Part shown: piece by piece, positions 45,201 through 57,129 of the stretch
Position numbering within the stretch: position 1 is the first letter of the stretch
Layout: every line of letters starts with the position of its first letter
Source: Lepisosteus oculatus
Taxonomy: Eukaryota; Chordata; Actinopteri; Semionotiformes; Lepisosteidae
Direction of reading: 5' to 3'
NCBI RefSeq assembly: GCF_040954835.1
Contig: NC_090707.1
Span: forward strand, 27,236,570-27,300,569
DNA length: 64,000 bases
Made by a program: the position numbers and the translations under genes
Notes under the pieces: generated by a model
Seen by the model: the letters and a program-made list of their open reading frames with translations, nothing else
Told to the model about the DNA's origin: nothing
Databases searched by the model: none

Positions 45201-47112
45201 TAATACAAACTTTTTCACAGGTTTTTCAGCCTAGAAGTGAGTCTAATTTAAGCTGATCTAATCAGCTTTTCACTATGCAACTATTGTAACAGCTATGATT
45301 GTGGCAGGTCAAACGATTCTCATGTTCTCAAAATGTTTCTTTATATACACTCTGTACTTTATATACTCTGTTAGTGCTCTAAGTTATATCCCCTGTATTT
45401 GTAAGATTTATAAAATCTTTCTCTATTCACAGATAGAAAGTGTCTGAATCTTTATATACAATATGTGTGTGTCTCTAAATAATTATACAGTACATTATTG
45501 CCCATGCTATCCCTATGTTTTTCCTTACTTGCTTAACCTTAATTGTTTTTGTGTACAAATGTTAACAGAACACTTCAGTAATTTCTTCATCAAAATACTG
45601 GGTTATGATCATAACTGGCCACTTGCCAGAGTGTCAGGGCTGTTCTGCTTCCTCAAGGGAAATTGCTGTCAAATGTTTTGCAATTCATGATATGACAACC
45701 TATTAAAAATGCAATATAAATATATTGACTTTGATGCTAAAAAATGACTCTCAGATATGTTTGAGAAAAGCAGAATAGTCAACAAAACCATGCAGTTCTT
45801 ACTTCAGCTCATAAAAAATTCCACAGAATACTTAAACATGAGGGGTATCAGGACACCCATGATCTCAGTGCCACAATCATAGCCTGCATCAAACCTCAGC
45901 CTGGATCCATAAATGAATTTTCTTCAACTGAATGCTTTTATAACATACTACTGTACGTGTTGCTCAATATATATATATACACATGATAAATCCACATGTC
46001 CACATAAAAGACAAACTCACTCAACAACGATTTAGCTATCCCATGCCCGTTGCTTCCCATGCTTCCTCTCAAGAAAACATGGGACAGATTTATCCAAAGT
46101 GCTTAAGAATAAAAGGGGACTGAACTTTAAAAAACTCCTGGCTGCCTTCTTTTTAGTACTAATTACAACAGAAATAAAAGCAAACACACAAACATCAATG
46201 CTTCTGACAAACACATAATGGCTCAATGACATGTAAAGAATTACAACTCAATGCTTATAAAAATATAAAAAGTTGCACATTTTTTTAAAAAAGCAGAAGA
46301 ATAATATATATTCATAATAATATTTGGACTAACATTTTTTATAATATAATACTAAAAAAAACATTTAAAAGCCATTTAGATAGCAAGGAGCCTTAGCAGA
46401 CATTTTCTGTGGATTGTTTTTATGTAGCTCTTTAGGACACATATCTTTTCATGGCAAGTCATTTTACTTACATTTTTTATTTACATCACTGTAAAGCAAA
46501 TGCACTGTAGAGGCTATAAATTAGGGTCTAATCAAATTACTTATAATACGTCCAATAATTAAGAAAGACTTCATGAATATATGTATTTTTTCCTTTTACT
46601 AGTTTCAACTATTGTTGCCTTCTGTCATCAATCACAATCACATGCTGTGTGGGATGTTATGTCACAGGACACAAACCTCAGATGGGATGGAGGATATGCT
46701 CTTCTGCTTAACTACTTATTTTCTGAGGGGATAGGGGACATGGTCTTCAAATTAATAATTGTTGTTTACTTCCATGTCTGACTTTGATAGTGAAATTAGG
46801 ATCAGCTTGAACATCTTTAGGCCTCTTTATATTAAAATACATACAAAAACTTGTATTTATAATAATAAAATTGTCTCAATTAAGCTAAAATTTAGTAGAG
46901 GGTTAGGGTTAGAGTAGAGTTTCACCACCCTTTTATAGACAATTGAGTACTCTTTGGTCTCTTAACTAAAACAATATGCCAATTATGCCATCAATTCTAC
47001 AATTCTGTATTATATTTTACCCTATCTATAGTACTAAAAATTAAATAAAGCCAATACCTAAAAACATCCAATACTTAAAAGATAAACCCTCTACAAAGCT
47101 ACAAGAGTATAC

Positions 47113-47118
47113 TTTATT
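47113..47118 (-). terminator. Candidate ahr2 polyadenylation signal
   Basis: TTTATT on the plus strand is AATAAA in the ahr2 sense, about 600 bp after the stop codon. Other AT-rich candidates exist, so the choice is tentative. Confidence 0.3.
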
Positions 47119-47711
47119 CCTAGATTTTGGATTATATGATACTTACTGTCATGGCCAGTATTTCAGTTAACTCAGCTACATTCCCAAGAATCTCATCAGA
47201 GAATTTCAGGACATGGCTGTGGAATGACAGTCATTTTACTTATTTCTTCAGCTATACTGTAAATCTCCCTCTGACCAAAATGTTTAGCTCCATAATAATA
47301 ATAATCCTTGTCTCGAATTTTGTGGGTGGGGGTTGAAAATAATAAACACCAAGATCCATTCAGGGCTTGGTCCTTTCAATAAACATTTCCAAATTCTTTT
47401 CACCCTCATAAATGTGCATCAGGAACATCAGAAGCTAATTGTTTTGCTGCTGATTGACATTTCCAAAGAATGATCCTTTGTATTCCCTTTGTCGGGGTTC
47501 AGCAGGATTCATGTCCTGTGCAGTTTTTAATGTCACAGAAATCTTTCATGTTAAAAGTGAAGTATGAAAAATTAATATTTTGAAGGCACCTCAAGGACAT
47601 GTGGCTGTGATCTTTGGACTCGGATGAGCATGCGTTCAATTTCTTTTCTACTTGCAATGCCGCTAGAAAAAGAAATCCCTTTAGAAATCATAGAAGTTCA
47701 TTTAACTGTTC

Positions 47712-47780
47712 TCAGAAAAATGTGTTTCCATTTGGGACTGGTGGAAAAGAACAAGATCCGTTCTCTTCAACTGGACGGAT
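47712..47780 (-). CDS. ahr2: ahr2 exon 11 (C-terminal 22 codons and stop)
   Basis: Small terminal exon predicted from splice logic: TTTTTTGTAG acceptor, then 69 bp reading IRPVEENGSCSFPPVPNGN and a short end before TGA. It joins exon 10 in phase 0. In the AHR family the long transactivation exon is also followed by a short last coding exon. If exon 10 were not spliced, the protein would end two residues later at a TAA. Confidence 0.7.
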   Translation of the reverse strand: MRPVEENGSCSFPPVPNGNTFF

Positions 47781-48810
47781 CTACAAAAAATGAAAAGAAA
47801 ACATTAATAATGAATACTTAAAAAATCGTTCCAAATTAAGAAATTACCCTTGTCTGAAGTATTTAAAATGTAATCTCAAAGATGTTCAATGTCTAAAACA
47901 TAAATCTCACATTTTCTAACAAGTCATGATATGGATATCTCTACTATACATACAGTATACAGTATATCTCATGTTCTTATGTTAAAATACATTGATCAAG
48001 TACAATAACTACAGTATATCTGCATGATTACAGCCTTTTGTTGAGCTATGATATAACTTAATATCCCCTTCTAATTTTTAATGTTTTGAAATGTTCTTCT
48101 AGTTTCTATTAATTCTTACATTTTATTTTGTTTAAGCTTTGAAATCTTTTTTTATTTTTGTTGTATTACTCTGAATAAAAGTATTTTTATTTTTTAACTG
48201 TTCTGTTCTTATGAACAGTCACACTTTTAAATCCATTTTCATCTCCTCATCAGAGGAAAACAGATTTGCTTTCCTGTCTTCAGTTTCATCAATGCTGTTA
48301 GGTTGTGGTTGTATTGAGACAGAGTTGGACAGCTTATCTCAAGTCACCTACCTCTATATATAAAAAAAAATCACAGTGCTTATTTTGCTAAGGTATAACA
48401 ACATTTCAACAGTATTTTGTTGATTATTTCATTCATGTACTTTTTCGTTGCACATAGGATGAAAATACACATAGGATGAAATACAGTTTGTTGAAAATTG
48501 TTGCTACACAAGTATAAATTACAGTATATTGTTTGCTGCGACTGGTCTTTCTATTCAACTGGGCCTTAGACTCTGTGTGTAATTCGTAATATCTGAGTTT
48601 CACTCAGAAAGTATCAACAAATTGAAGATTCATCAACACTGAGATCAAAACTGAATATTTTGCCCACAAACTTTTCTACAGTACATAACCTGGATGAGAA
48701 ATCAGATAAACTAAAACCATGAAAAGAGTACACACTTTACATTAAAAAGAAGAAATGCTCACAGGCAGATATAAATACACTAAATTTATTTTGAACATGC
48801 TTTAATATAC
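47781..48810 (-). other. ahr2 intron 10
   Basis: 1,030 bp, GT (CAG|GTATAT) to AG (TTTTTTGTAG). AT-rich, with TACAGTATA palindromic strings near 47,950-48,020. No other feature. Confidence 0.6.
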
Positions 48811-50902
48811 CTGAGTCTGTCCATTGCAGTTCACAAATTGATGTGATAACAGGCTCTCAGGAATGAAATCTGATTGAACCTGGCATGACAAAGGACTGAT
48901 GCTTATGTCTTCTTGAGGAATCACAGATGTTCCAACAATGTGCTGGCTGGCATTTCTTTGGAAATAGCAAGATGCCTGTGGGGGGCTTTGGTTGGGGGAT
49001 GGCTTTAACTTCTGGCACAAAGCCATAGAGGCAGAAAGTCCTGTGTTGCTCAGTTGCATCCCATGTAATGGGACTGATGAGCTGTTTTCAAACATGCAAC
49101 TGTTTGATGGGGTTATAGGATTAACCATCAGCCCCTGAGGGGACCTGTAGATATTATTTGCTGTTTGAGGTCCAAAACCAACCCTGCAATTTTGGGAATT
49201 CTGAGGTAACACCTTGCTTCCAAGGGTATTGCACTGGTGTTCCTGGGCTGTGCTATAACAGCTAGGCAGGTGTGATGTAGTTTGTCTTTCTGGCAGCGGC
49301 TCTGTGGGATAGTGCTGGCCATTTTGCATCACCGGTGGTATTTGCTGTTGCTGCTGTGGCCGTTGTTTCTGCTGCCATGGCTGTGTTCTTAGAGTCGAAT
49401 TGTTTTGGGTCTGAACTGAGAAATGACCATGGAGTTGGGAAGTTGTAGGTGGTTTTAAGAGCAGCTCTTTCTTAGACAATGGGCATGTCTGTAGCACACT
49501 CTGTGCAAAATTAGTGTTAGGAATGGAAGGAACCCACTGTTTATTCTGACTTGAGGCCATATGATTTGGTTGGCCTAAAATTGTCTGCTGTGAGTCTACC
49601 ATTTGCTGGGCTTGTGATGTAGGTTGAAGTGATCCTTGAGCAGACAAAGCAAGTGAGTTAGGATAAGCCTGACCTGCACTGGCCTGAGAAGCTGCCCTTA
49701 ATCGGTGTTGGGTATTTATATCCATGTTTTTCAACTGATGCTGATTGGGGCTGGACAAATTCTGTGACTCATGTCCAATCTGGGCATTTTGCATGCATGA
49801 TCTCGTCAATGCTTGGTTAAAAGTCAGATAGTTTTGGACCAAGGTGCTTTGAGAGCTGTGTTCAGGCAATCCAAGAGAACTGCATTGATTGGGAAGATCA
49901 CCAGTTTGTGTATGATTAATTCTTTGCTGAATCTGTGAGGAAGCATGTAATTCCACAGGGATCTGAGGATCAACATTTTTTAAGTCTCCAGCTCCTTCTA
50001 TTGATCCTACCAAACTTTGTGCTCCCATTCCAACATAATTGGGTTGACTGTGAGAAACTCCTTGGCTATTTGGAAGTAATTGAGTTTGATGATTGAACTT
50101 TTGCTGATCTATCAGCAGGGAATTCTGTATTTCTGTAGTGGGAAACCTTTGAGGATAGAAACTTTGCTGGTTCTTACCCCGTGACAAGGAACTGCTTTGA
50201 GAGTCATTATCAAAAAGGTTTTGTTGTACATTGACAAAGGCATTCTGGTTACCTAACTGATTGGCTGCAAAACCGTTTGGCAATACAGTTTGTTCAGAAT
50301 TGTGCTGGTCAGACCCAGGACTTGCAACCATGTCCCTTTCCTTAAACAAGGCATCTTCCACATATGAGAAAATGTCGTTAGTAAGGATGTCATTCAGCTC
50401 GATGGACATATCACTGTTGATGTCCATCTTCAGTAGGGCATTCTCCCAATCTTTCAGACCTAGCTCATCCACATCCAACTTTTGCAGAGTGTTACAAAGG
50501 TTGCTGTCATTAATGAGCTGTTCTAAGGTATCAATCATGGCCAATGTGCTATTTTCCTGCTTAAAGGCACTATGTTCAGGGTTTCCTTGTTGCCAAGGGT
50601 TAAGGTCACCTTGAATTTTAACAACTGAGTGACTGTCCGTAAAAGCTTTATCAAGGGAGTACTGTGGCTCAGAGGCTGCATGTGACACATATATTGACTG
50701 GTCTTGTTTAAGCATGGCTCCAAGAAGGGAATCAGGATCCAGTGGCTTCTGATCAGATGTCTTCCTGATTTTAGGCGCTTTACTGGATCCTATGAAGTCA
50801 TCCAAAGAGGGACTGGTGTCATATAGGACGGCTTCTCCAGTGGCAAAATGAAAGGGCAACTGCAGCTTCCGCTGGCGGAAGTGCTCTTCACCCTCTTCAT
50901 TT
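48811..50902 (-). CDS. ahr2: ahr2 exon 10: end of PAS-B region and transactivation domain
   Basis: 2,092-bp uninterrupted exon. It begins EEGEEHFRQRKLQLPF and continues HFATGEAVLYD, the conserved junction after PAS-B, then enters a long poorly conserved region rich in Gln, Ser, Asn and Pro. An acidic segment (near 50,400-50,500) with SIELNDILTNDIFSYVEDAL matches the acidic activation block of AHR proteins. A Gln run (QQQQQ near 49,345) and the QFVNCNGQTQ end follow. LLGAMLKQDQSIY is shared with fish AHR2. AHR2 is a ligand-activated nuclear factor that pairs with ARNT, binds xenobiotic response elements and induces cyp1a; in teleosts it mediates dioxin responses. The true exon starts at 50,902 (TTTTTCAG acceptor); the open frame upstream of that is intron. 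Confidence 0.95.
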
Positions 50903-51514
50903 CTGAAAAACATAATGGAATGCAATGCATTGTGGCATGTTTTAGAATGATGTTGGTCATTATGATTAGAAAAAAAAGAACTGATGTTACTGTTGTAGAA
51001 TTCTTCTATAATAATGTAAAACACCACTCAAATTATACATTTCAGAAAATTCAAGAATCCTTGTAACACAAGTACATACATGTAGGGGTGTTACTCCAGT
51101 GTCCTGGCCAAATTTCCTATTGGCCTTTATCAATCATGGCATCCTAATAATAATTCCCATCTATGAATTGGCTTCATTACTCTGTTCTCCTCCCCACTAA
51201 TAGCTGATGTGTGGTGAGTGTTCTGGCACACTATGGCCGCAGTCGCATCATCCAGGTGGATGGTGCACATTGGTAGTGGTGGAAGGGAGTCCCCATTACC
51301 TGTAAAGCGCATTGAGTGGAGTGTCCTGAAAAGCGCTATATACAGTAAGTGGAAGCAATTATTATTATTATTAGTATATTCTTATTATAAGTACGTGTAT
51401 ATAGAGTATATATATATTATTTTTGACTCCCTGCAGCCTTAGATTATATAAAACAACCCATTTTTGTTATTGGCTAAAATATATATTGTCACAGTATTAA
51501 AAGCAGATACTCAC
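50903..51514 (-). other. ahr2 intron 9
   Basis: 612 bp, GTGAGT to TTTTTCAG, containing a 5'-truncated copy of the 5S-headed SINE in antisense orientation to the gene. Confidence 0.8.
51082..51372 (+). mobile_element. 5'-truncated 5S-headed SINE in ahr2 intron 9
   Basis: Starts in the body at GTAGGGGTGTTACTCC and runs to GCGCTATATACAGTAAGTGG and an ATT run. Lacks the 5S-like head. Antisense to ahr2. Confidence 0.8.
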
Positions 51515-51656
51515 GCCAAGGCTCTCTGTCTTGCAACAATGAAATCAGGCCTTCCTCCTTTGTATACAAGTCTTGCATTTGCTTGGACCCATATCCAGCC
51601 ACAATGCTTGGTTAGGAGTCTAAAGACTGTAAGCCCACTTTCTCCTGTTTTGATCA
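51515..51656 (-). CDS. ahr2: ahr2 exon 9 (PAS-B/PAC)
   Basis: 142 bp between AATTGCAG and GC|GTGAGT. It encodes [31 protein letters not shown] and IVARQRAL, the end of PAS-B and the PAC segment, nearly identical in pattern to fish AHR2. Phase: the first two bases finish a Met codon from exon 8 and the last two are completed by exon 10. Confidence 0.95.
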
Positions 51657-51819
51657 CTGCAATTGACACAGAGAAGATATATATATATACAATATATCAC
51701 ATCTTCTGTATACAAATTAGAAATGTTTTAATATACAGTAGAAATGTATTTTATCCCAGATATTTTTATGACACTAGAAGAAACCAAATGAAGTAAAATT
51801 TCATCACATCATCACACCA

Positions 51820-53030
51820 CTTTCAAAAACCTCTTATCCAATTGAGGATCAGAGTGGCCCAGAGCCTATCCTGGGAAGCACTGGGTGCAGCAAGGAAGCG
51901 TAACAATGTAGGTTTAAAAGAGCTGTGGCTGTAGCGTAGCCCTGGTAAAAGGTGATGTCCCATCTGGAAGGTTTAAAAAAAGAAAAAGAGCTGCTTTACA
52001 GTTGGGTCTAGACTACAGTAGAAACACAGCTGCTTGTGACAGGGGGGTCCAGACTGGACTAGAAAAAGAAAAGAAAAAACAAAAACACTGCTTTGAACCA
52101 CTGAATCCAGACAAGACTAAAAACAGCCAGTTTGAACAGTGAAGTCCTGATGGGAATAAAAAAGAGTGAGGCCTAGAGACTCACCCTGTGCCAGTGACTA
52201 CTAATGGTGGGGCAAGAGAATAAAGACTAAGCCTGTCCCAGTGAATACTCACGTTGGGGCAAGAGAATAAAGACTCAGCCTGTCCAAGTGAATACTCACG
52301 TTGGGGCAAGAGAATAAAGACTCGGCCTGTCCCAGTGAATACTCACGGCAGGCAGGAGAAAACAAAAGATGGCCTTACGTTCTCTCCACAATCCCTTCCG
52401 GGACTGTCGCTCTAAAACTCTCCCCTTAGGGTGTTAACTGCAGCCCTGAATATGTCTTCCCTTTCTCTCCAGTTAGACACACTCTTAGCTATAGTCACAC
52501 CAAAAGCGTCTTATACCCGCTTTGGTCCTGCTTCGACCCACCACTCTCATATAGGACAGCTAGGGTCCTGCATTCTCTCTCACCTACAACTGACTCAGGA
52601 CCTGCTTGCTGGTCCAACCAGTGAAGTGTTCAGTGTGTTCTTAAATAACCCACAGCTATGGCTCATCCAAAATGCACTGCCTCAGCCGTGGTTGTCAAGG
52701 CAACTCATCACCCTTAGACAAGGGTTCCGCCTCCACACTAAACATGACCTGCATAATGCCACGGGCAGGATAAACCTTAGATGCAAAGTCAGTCTATTGT
52801 AAGGCACACAAACATACTGTATACAATCTCTCCAGGGTCAATTTCACAGAAGCCAATTAACCTACCAGCATGTCTTTGGATTGTGGGAGGAATCTGGGGC
52901 ACCCAAACCAAATTCACATACACAAATAGACCATACAAACTCCACACAGATAGCACCCCAGGAATTGAACCCAGGGCCCCAGTGCTGTGAGGCAGCAATG
53001 TGCCACAATACCACCGTGCCAACATGTATG
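51820..53030 (-). mobile_element. tRNA-like SINE split by an unassigned insert
   Basis: On the minus strand 53,030-52,795 begins with a tRNA-like head (GGCACGGTGGTATTGTGGCAC as A-box region, CTGGGTTCAATTCC as B box) and continues to CCTCCCACAATCCAAAGACATG. The expected end, GCTTCCCAGGATAGGCTCTGG, is found only at 51,905-51,820. The insert between them has no recognised ends. Confidence 0.6.
52160..52350 (+). repeat. 47-bp tandem repeat
   Basis: GGGGCAAGAGAATAAAGACT recurs at 52,209, 52,256 and 52,303 with GCCTGTCCCAGTGAATACTC between, giving three to four units of 47 bp. Confidence 0.85.
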
Positions 53031-53215
53031 CTTCTTACCTTTAGCCACATTTTCAGCAAACTAGCAGAGTATGGATACTGCTTTATCAAAATTTATAAAT
53101 CATTTTTGTGTATCTACTGTACAGTATATAGATGACAAGATAGCTTTCAGATAGCTTATAATGGCAGATTTATATATGGTATGTATTCATGATGGTAAAT
53201 TATAGCTTAACTCAC

Positions 53216-53325
53216 TTCTCACATGGTTGTCTGCGCAGTACATCATATCTGCTGCATGAATAAACTGATAGCCAGTTCCTTTCATGCAGAGTTCTACTTC
53301 ACTGTATCCCAAAACAACTTTTCCT
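53216..53325 (-). CDS. ahr2: ahr2 exon 8 (PAS-B)
   Basis: 110 bp, acceptor ACTTACAG and donor GAA|GTGAGT. It encodes [16 protein letters not shown] and [19 protein letters not shown]. This is the PAS-B strand-helix region that forms part of the ligand pocket in AHR proteins. The one-base end phase fits exon 9. Confidence 0.95.
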
Positions 53326-54143
53326 CTGTAAGTAGGAAACAATGAAAGGATTATTCTTGGGATCAATACAAACCTCTGAAATACAGTATTGGTAATAACA
53401 TTTTTAAATATATTTTTAAAGCAATCTATCAAAATATTTTTATATTTTATACATTGTTTAATATGTAGTGTGAGTTTCAACATTCAAGGTGCAGATGCTA
53501 AGTTGTTTGCTGCTATTACTGTAGCTCATAAGTAAATTTCCAGATACTGACTTAAGTTATAAACTTCATATGACTATGTCATATACTAACATCAGAATGA
53601 TAAATTCTATATCAAGACTTATACCATCTGTGTTATTACTCTGTTTGCAGAAATCCTGCAATGATGTGGATTATAATATCAGTAGTTAAGAAATGTTTGT
53701 CTGACACACAATACAGGAGGTATAAATATGTGCTTCATATGTTACAAACAAGTGGAGAGCATTCAATTCATCTAGCCTGTTTCATAGTTAGGTGCTAATT
53801 GATCATCCAGCCCTTTTTTTAAAAGACACTAATGTATCAAGGAATCAGCTTCCACAATATGGCTGGGTAGCCTGTTTCATACTCCCACATCTCTTCAAGT
53901 AAAGGAGTACCTCATTTAGTGCTTTTTGTTGTTTTGATTTTGCTTTTGTTTATCCCAGGATGCACATTTTAGAAAATGCTCAATGCTTAAAATTAAGGTC
54001 CTTACATCTATGATTTATTCATAATGGAGAAAATCAATGATACATTGTCTCTCCCTTGTGTGACGATGAAAACTGTTTCTCCAGATAACAGAACAGGAAT
54101 TCTAACTTACAGACTACGATCTAAGAGTTTAAATATCATTTAC
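53326..54143 (-). other. ahr2 intron 7
   Basis: 818 bp, GTAAAT to ACTTACAG. AT-rich, no feature recognised. Confidence 0.7.
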
Positions 54144-54346
54144 CTTGTGTCGCATCCCATTGGGGTAAAGTCTAGCTTGTGCTTTGTTTGAAAGATGAAT
54201 GTCTTGGTTCTGATCTCCAGTATGGATGGTGGCTGAACAGGCGTGGCAATGGCAAAGAGGGCCAGCTGAGAATGCATCATGGTACCATCTTCTGACATCT
54301 TATTTTGACCATGGAGATATTTCAATCGTCCCTGGAAGTTAAGAGC
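54144..54346 (-). CDS. ahr2: ahr2 exon 7 (linker to PAS-B)
   Basis: 203 bp, the same length as the equivalent mammalian exon. It reads [34 protein letters not shown] and [15 protein letters not shown]. The segment covers the end of the PAS-A/PAS-B linker and the first PAS-B strands, including residues near the HSP90 contact and ligand pocket. Splice sites GCATTTAG and ACAAG|GTAAAT. Confidence 0.95.
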
Positions 54347-55599
54347 CTAAATGCAAAAGTAGTCGTAGTGATTAGAAAAGTACATAAAGTTTACCAGTAC
54401 ACATTACATGGCAAACCAGCACATTAAATTCAATCTACTAGAGGGATTATTTTTGAATGTCACTGTAGCTGAAGTTTTCATGAAATTGTTTAGTTTGAAT
54501 CTTATATCAGCCACAATGTAAATTTATTTTATAGATCACACAAAATGTAGGATCATATAAGATATGTACAGATTACAGAAACAATTAAATTTTTTTAATT
54601 TGCAAATCTTCTCAATTGGTAAGAACAGCATAAGCTGGCATGTAATTTGCAAGATTTTGAAATATTTGCAACCCAATCCCATCCCATTCTTCTGGTAGGA
54701 TCAGCTTCACATAAGATTTTAATAAGGCTAATGATGACTGAAATTGCCTACATGGTCCACCGGTTTTACTAGTTTTTAACAGTACTTTAATTTTAATTGA
54801 GGATAAATTGATGCCTCATACTCCTCAAGCAAACCAGACATTGCCTACCACAAAGAGTCTTTTTAATTTGTCTAGAGGTTCCTAATATTTTGGTCAGTGA
54901 ATGTAATACTAAACATTACACCAGCATCTCTTTAAAGTTTTTGCTCAGATGAAACAGAATTTAGGGCACAAGATTGAATAAACCAGTGAATTAAGAAGTT
55001 AACAACAGTTTTAAAAGGAGACAAAGCATTCAAATATTTCAACATAAAATAAAAAGGGAACAGCAATAGTTTGGTTGAAGAAAGCAGCACCAGAATACAT
55101 ACTGTAATGTCAAATATGAATAATGTGTCTTTTATACTCTATAGTACTGAAATTCTCCTCATTTGGTATTGGGGGTGTATGAGCCTATAGTACACAGACA
55201 TTAATTCTGTGTGATAATTCTTAATTAAAATACAAAAAATTGTGTATTTGTGAATTTTATTTGCATTTGTTGTGATTTCTTTTTAAATTATTTACATTGT
55301 ATGTGCAACATTATGTCCAAGACTACAAACTAGGTGCTTATCATCACTAGTACTACCTAAAACACAAAGGGTTTTATTAATAGTTTAAATAACAACACAA
55401 TGACACAGGCCTAAGGAAAACGTTCTTTCCCCTGCTGATTATTACATATGTATAAATAGACTGAAACCTTAAATGTCAATGTTTTCTTCTGATTATATAG
55501 TGCTGATTAGTAATGTTTATTAAGTATACTCCTAAATGTTCACCATTTGATTATCAGGATGTTCCAGAGATAGCAGTCTCTTCATAACCAGAAACTTAC
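54347..55599 (-). other. ahr2 intron 6
   Basis: 1,253 bp, GTAAGT to GCATTTAG. AT-rich; nothing else recognised. Confidence 0.7.
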
Positions 55600-55745
55600 C
55601 AGAAATCCTGAGGAGTTGTCGAGGAGACAGCGCAAACGGCAGCAAAAGCTCCTCTCAAGGAAAGATGAGTTCTCAGGAGGAATGTGCTGGGGGTCATAGG
55701 TCACAATATTGTTGGAAATACCAGCACTGCTGCTATTTTGCATGA
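55600..55745 (-). CDS. ahr2: ahr2 exon 6
   Basis: 146 bp with TTTTGCAG and CTG|GTAAGT. It encodes a variable stretch, then [20 protein letters not shown] and [13 protein letters not shown], a hallmark block of AHR just after PAS-A. The SFLERSFCC spelling is that of fish AHR2, where mammals have a different central part. Confidence 0.95.
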
Positions 55746-57008
55746 CTGCAAAAAGGATATGAAAAGGCATTGAATTTACAATGTCAAAAGTTGCCAGAAG
55801 AACAAAAGAACAGGGCTGTAAATTGAATAATTGCACAAGCTATTCATTACTGTGCAATTTGTCCACTTTCATGCAGAGTGAAAACTTAAAGGAGAATTAG
55901 TTTTATTTCACTTTAGAATTCTGATACATTTTGCTTTAAATTCCTGGTATAATAGAAAGTACATCAATTTTAAATAATTCAAAAGGACAAGCAACAAAAT
56001 TACAAATGGTGTAAGGCCTTTCATCGTATATTTCTCAGTCTCTCATTTTTTAAAAGTATGGTGAACTATCACTGGTGAGAAGAGTGAGGGAATGTTTAAT
56101 TACTAATTTTAAATATAATTACTTAATACCACTTTAATTTGTATTGTCCTTTTTTATACTGATCTACATTATTTAATATTTTTCATATGTTTGTATATAG
56201 TTTTTCCTCTATGTCCAAGGGCCTAATTTGGCCATCCCCTGGACTGAGCCTTTGAATTGAAAGATCCGCAGTAAAATTGCCTGAATCCTTAAAAAGACGC
56301 ATTTACAGTATAACAAGAGGGGCAGATAGAACTGGAAACTGGGAGGCAAGTTTTGAAACTTGTACTGATACAATAGACGAGGTGAGAGGATGATTTACTC
56401 AGTTCCAGAAGAGATCATACAAAAACCTTTTTTTTAACTGCAGGTGTTAGTTCTTCATTAAGAATAGTATGACAAAAATTAGCACAAAATGTGTATGTAT
56501 TCCTATGTTGAGGAATATCGCTACAGCCCTTAAGCTTTTGCTTTTTTAAATGCTTTCAAATCTTTGCCCAATTTTTAGATGCATGCAATGCTTTTAAGGA
56601 TCTGTAGTTGCTTGCCTGTTTTACTTTGTACTTGGAATTAATGCATGGATATCAAAACTGTAGAGTATATACTTGCGTCACTGTTGCCCACTCAGTTTAA
56701 TGCTGTTATCACTTTAGACACCAATGCTTAATTAAGAAACGTTTCCAAACTGAGCTTGGTCACTGAAGCTCCTGCCAAATGCTAGCACTAGCACTTTTAT
56801 ATATGACCACAAGCATCCTGGAATGTTATTTGCCTAACTAACACATGAGCCATACTTGATTTCAATATACAGTAAATTTAATTTATCAACATGAAAATGC
56901 TATTTCTAAGCAAATATCCATTTGTCACTTTATACTTTATTTTCCTTAGGTTGTGCTCATTGCTAGAATTATTCTAAAGGGTTTTCAGAGAGGAACCACA
57001 AAACCCAC
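55746..57008 (-). other. ahr2 intron 5
   Basis: 1,263 bp, GTGGGT to TTTTGCAG. AT-rich; nothing else recognised. Confidence 0.7.
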
Positions 57009-57129
57009 CTTCACTGTTCTGTTCATTATCATACTGGCTTGGGTTCAGAGCAAAGTGGAGCTGGCGACGGAACATGGCTCGATCATCTGTGTGTATCAAC
57101 TCAAATACGCTCTGGTGGATCACATCAGA
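57009..57129 (-). CDS. ahr2: ahr2 exon 5 (PAS-A), first exon visible
   Basis: 121 bp between CTTTTTCAG and GAAG|GTGGGT. It reads [16 protein letters not shown] and [16 protein letters not shown], a conserved part of PAS-A, which serves dimerisation with ARNT. It starts in phase 0, as expected after the exon ending in the DYLGF-HQ motif. Exons 1-4 with the bHLH DNA-binding region were searched for up to 64,000 and not found, so the gene is cut by the window end. Confidence 0.95.

Larger units (their letters stand above)
36656..47711. other. Long AT-rich interval without recognisable genes (includes ahr2 3' UTR)
   Basis: No exon with similarity to a known protein was found. Scraps of the 5S-headed SINE occur at 37,510-37,575 and 38,620-38,720 and a scrap of the tRNA-like SINE at 39,300-39,365. 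A degenerate short repeat is at 42,055-42,290. The end nearest 47,711 contains the ahr2 3' UTR. A 105-codon minus-strand frame at 41,330-41,647 has no recognisable motif. Confidence 0.55.
51657..53215 (-). other. ahr2 intron 8, repeat-rich
   Basis: 1,559 bp. Holds two separated parts of a tRNA-like SINE (51,820-51,905 and 52,795-53,030) around an insert of about 890 bp with a 47-bp tandem repeat at 52,160-52,350. Confidence 0.75.

Noticed and set aside
46893-46912. TTAGGGTTAG telomere-like string
   Set aside because: Only about two units, within AT-rich DNA; no interstitial telomere array.
50903-51027. Extra N-terminal codons on the long ahr2 frame
   Set aside because: A TTTTTCAG acceptor and phase agreement with exon 9 place the exon start at 50,902; upstream codons are intronic.
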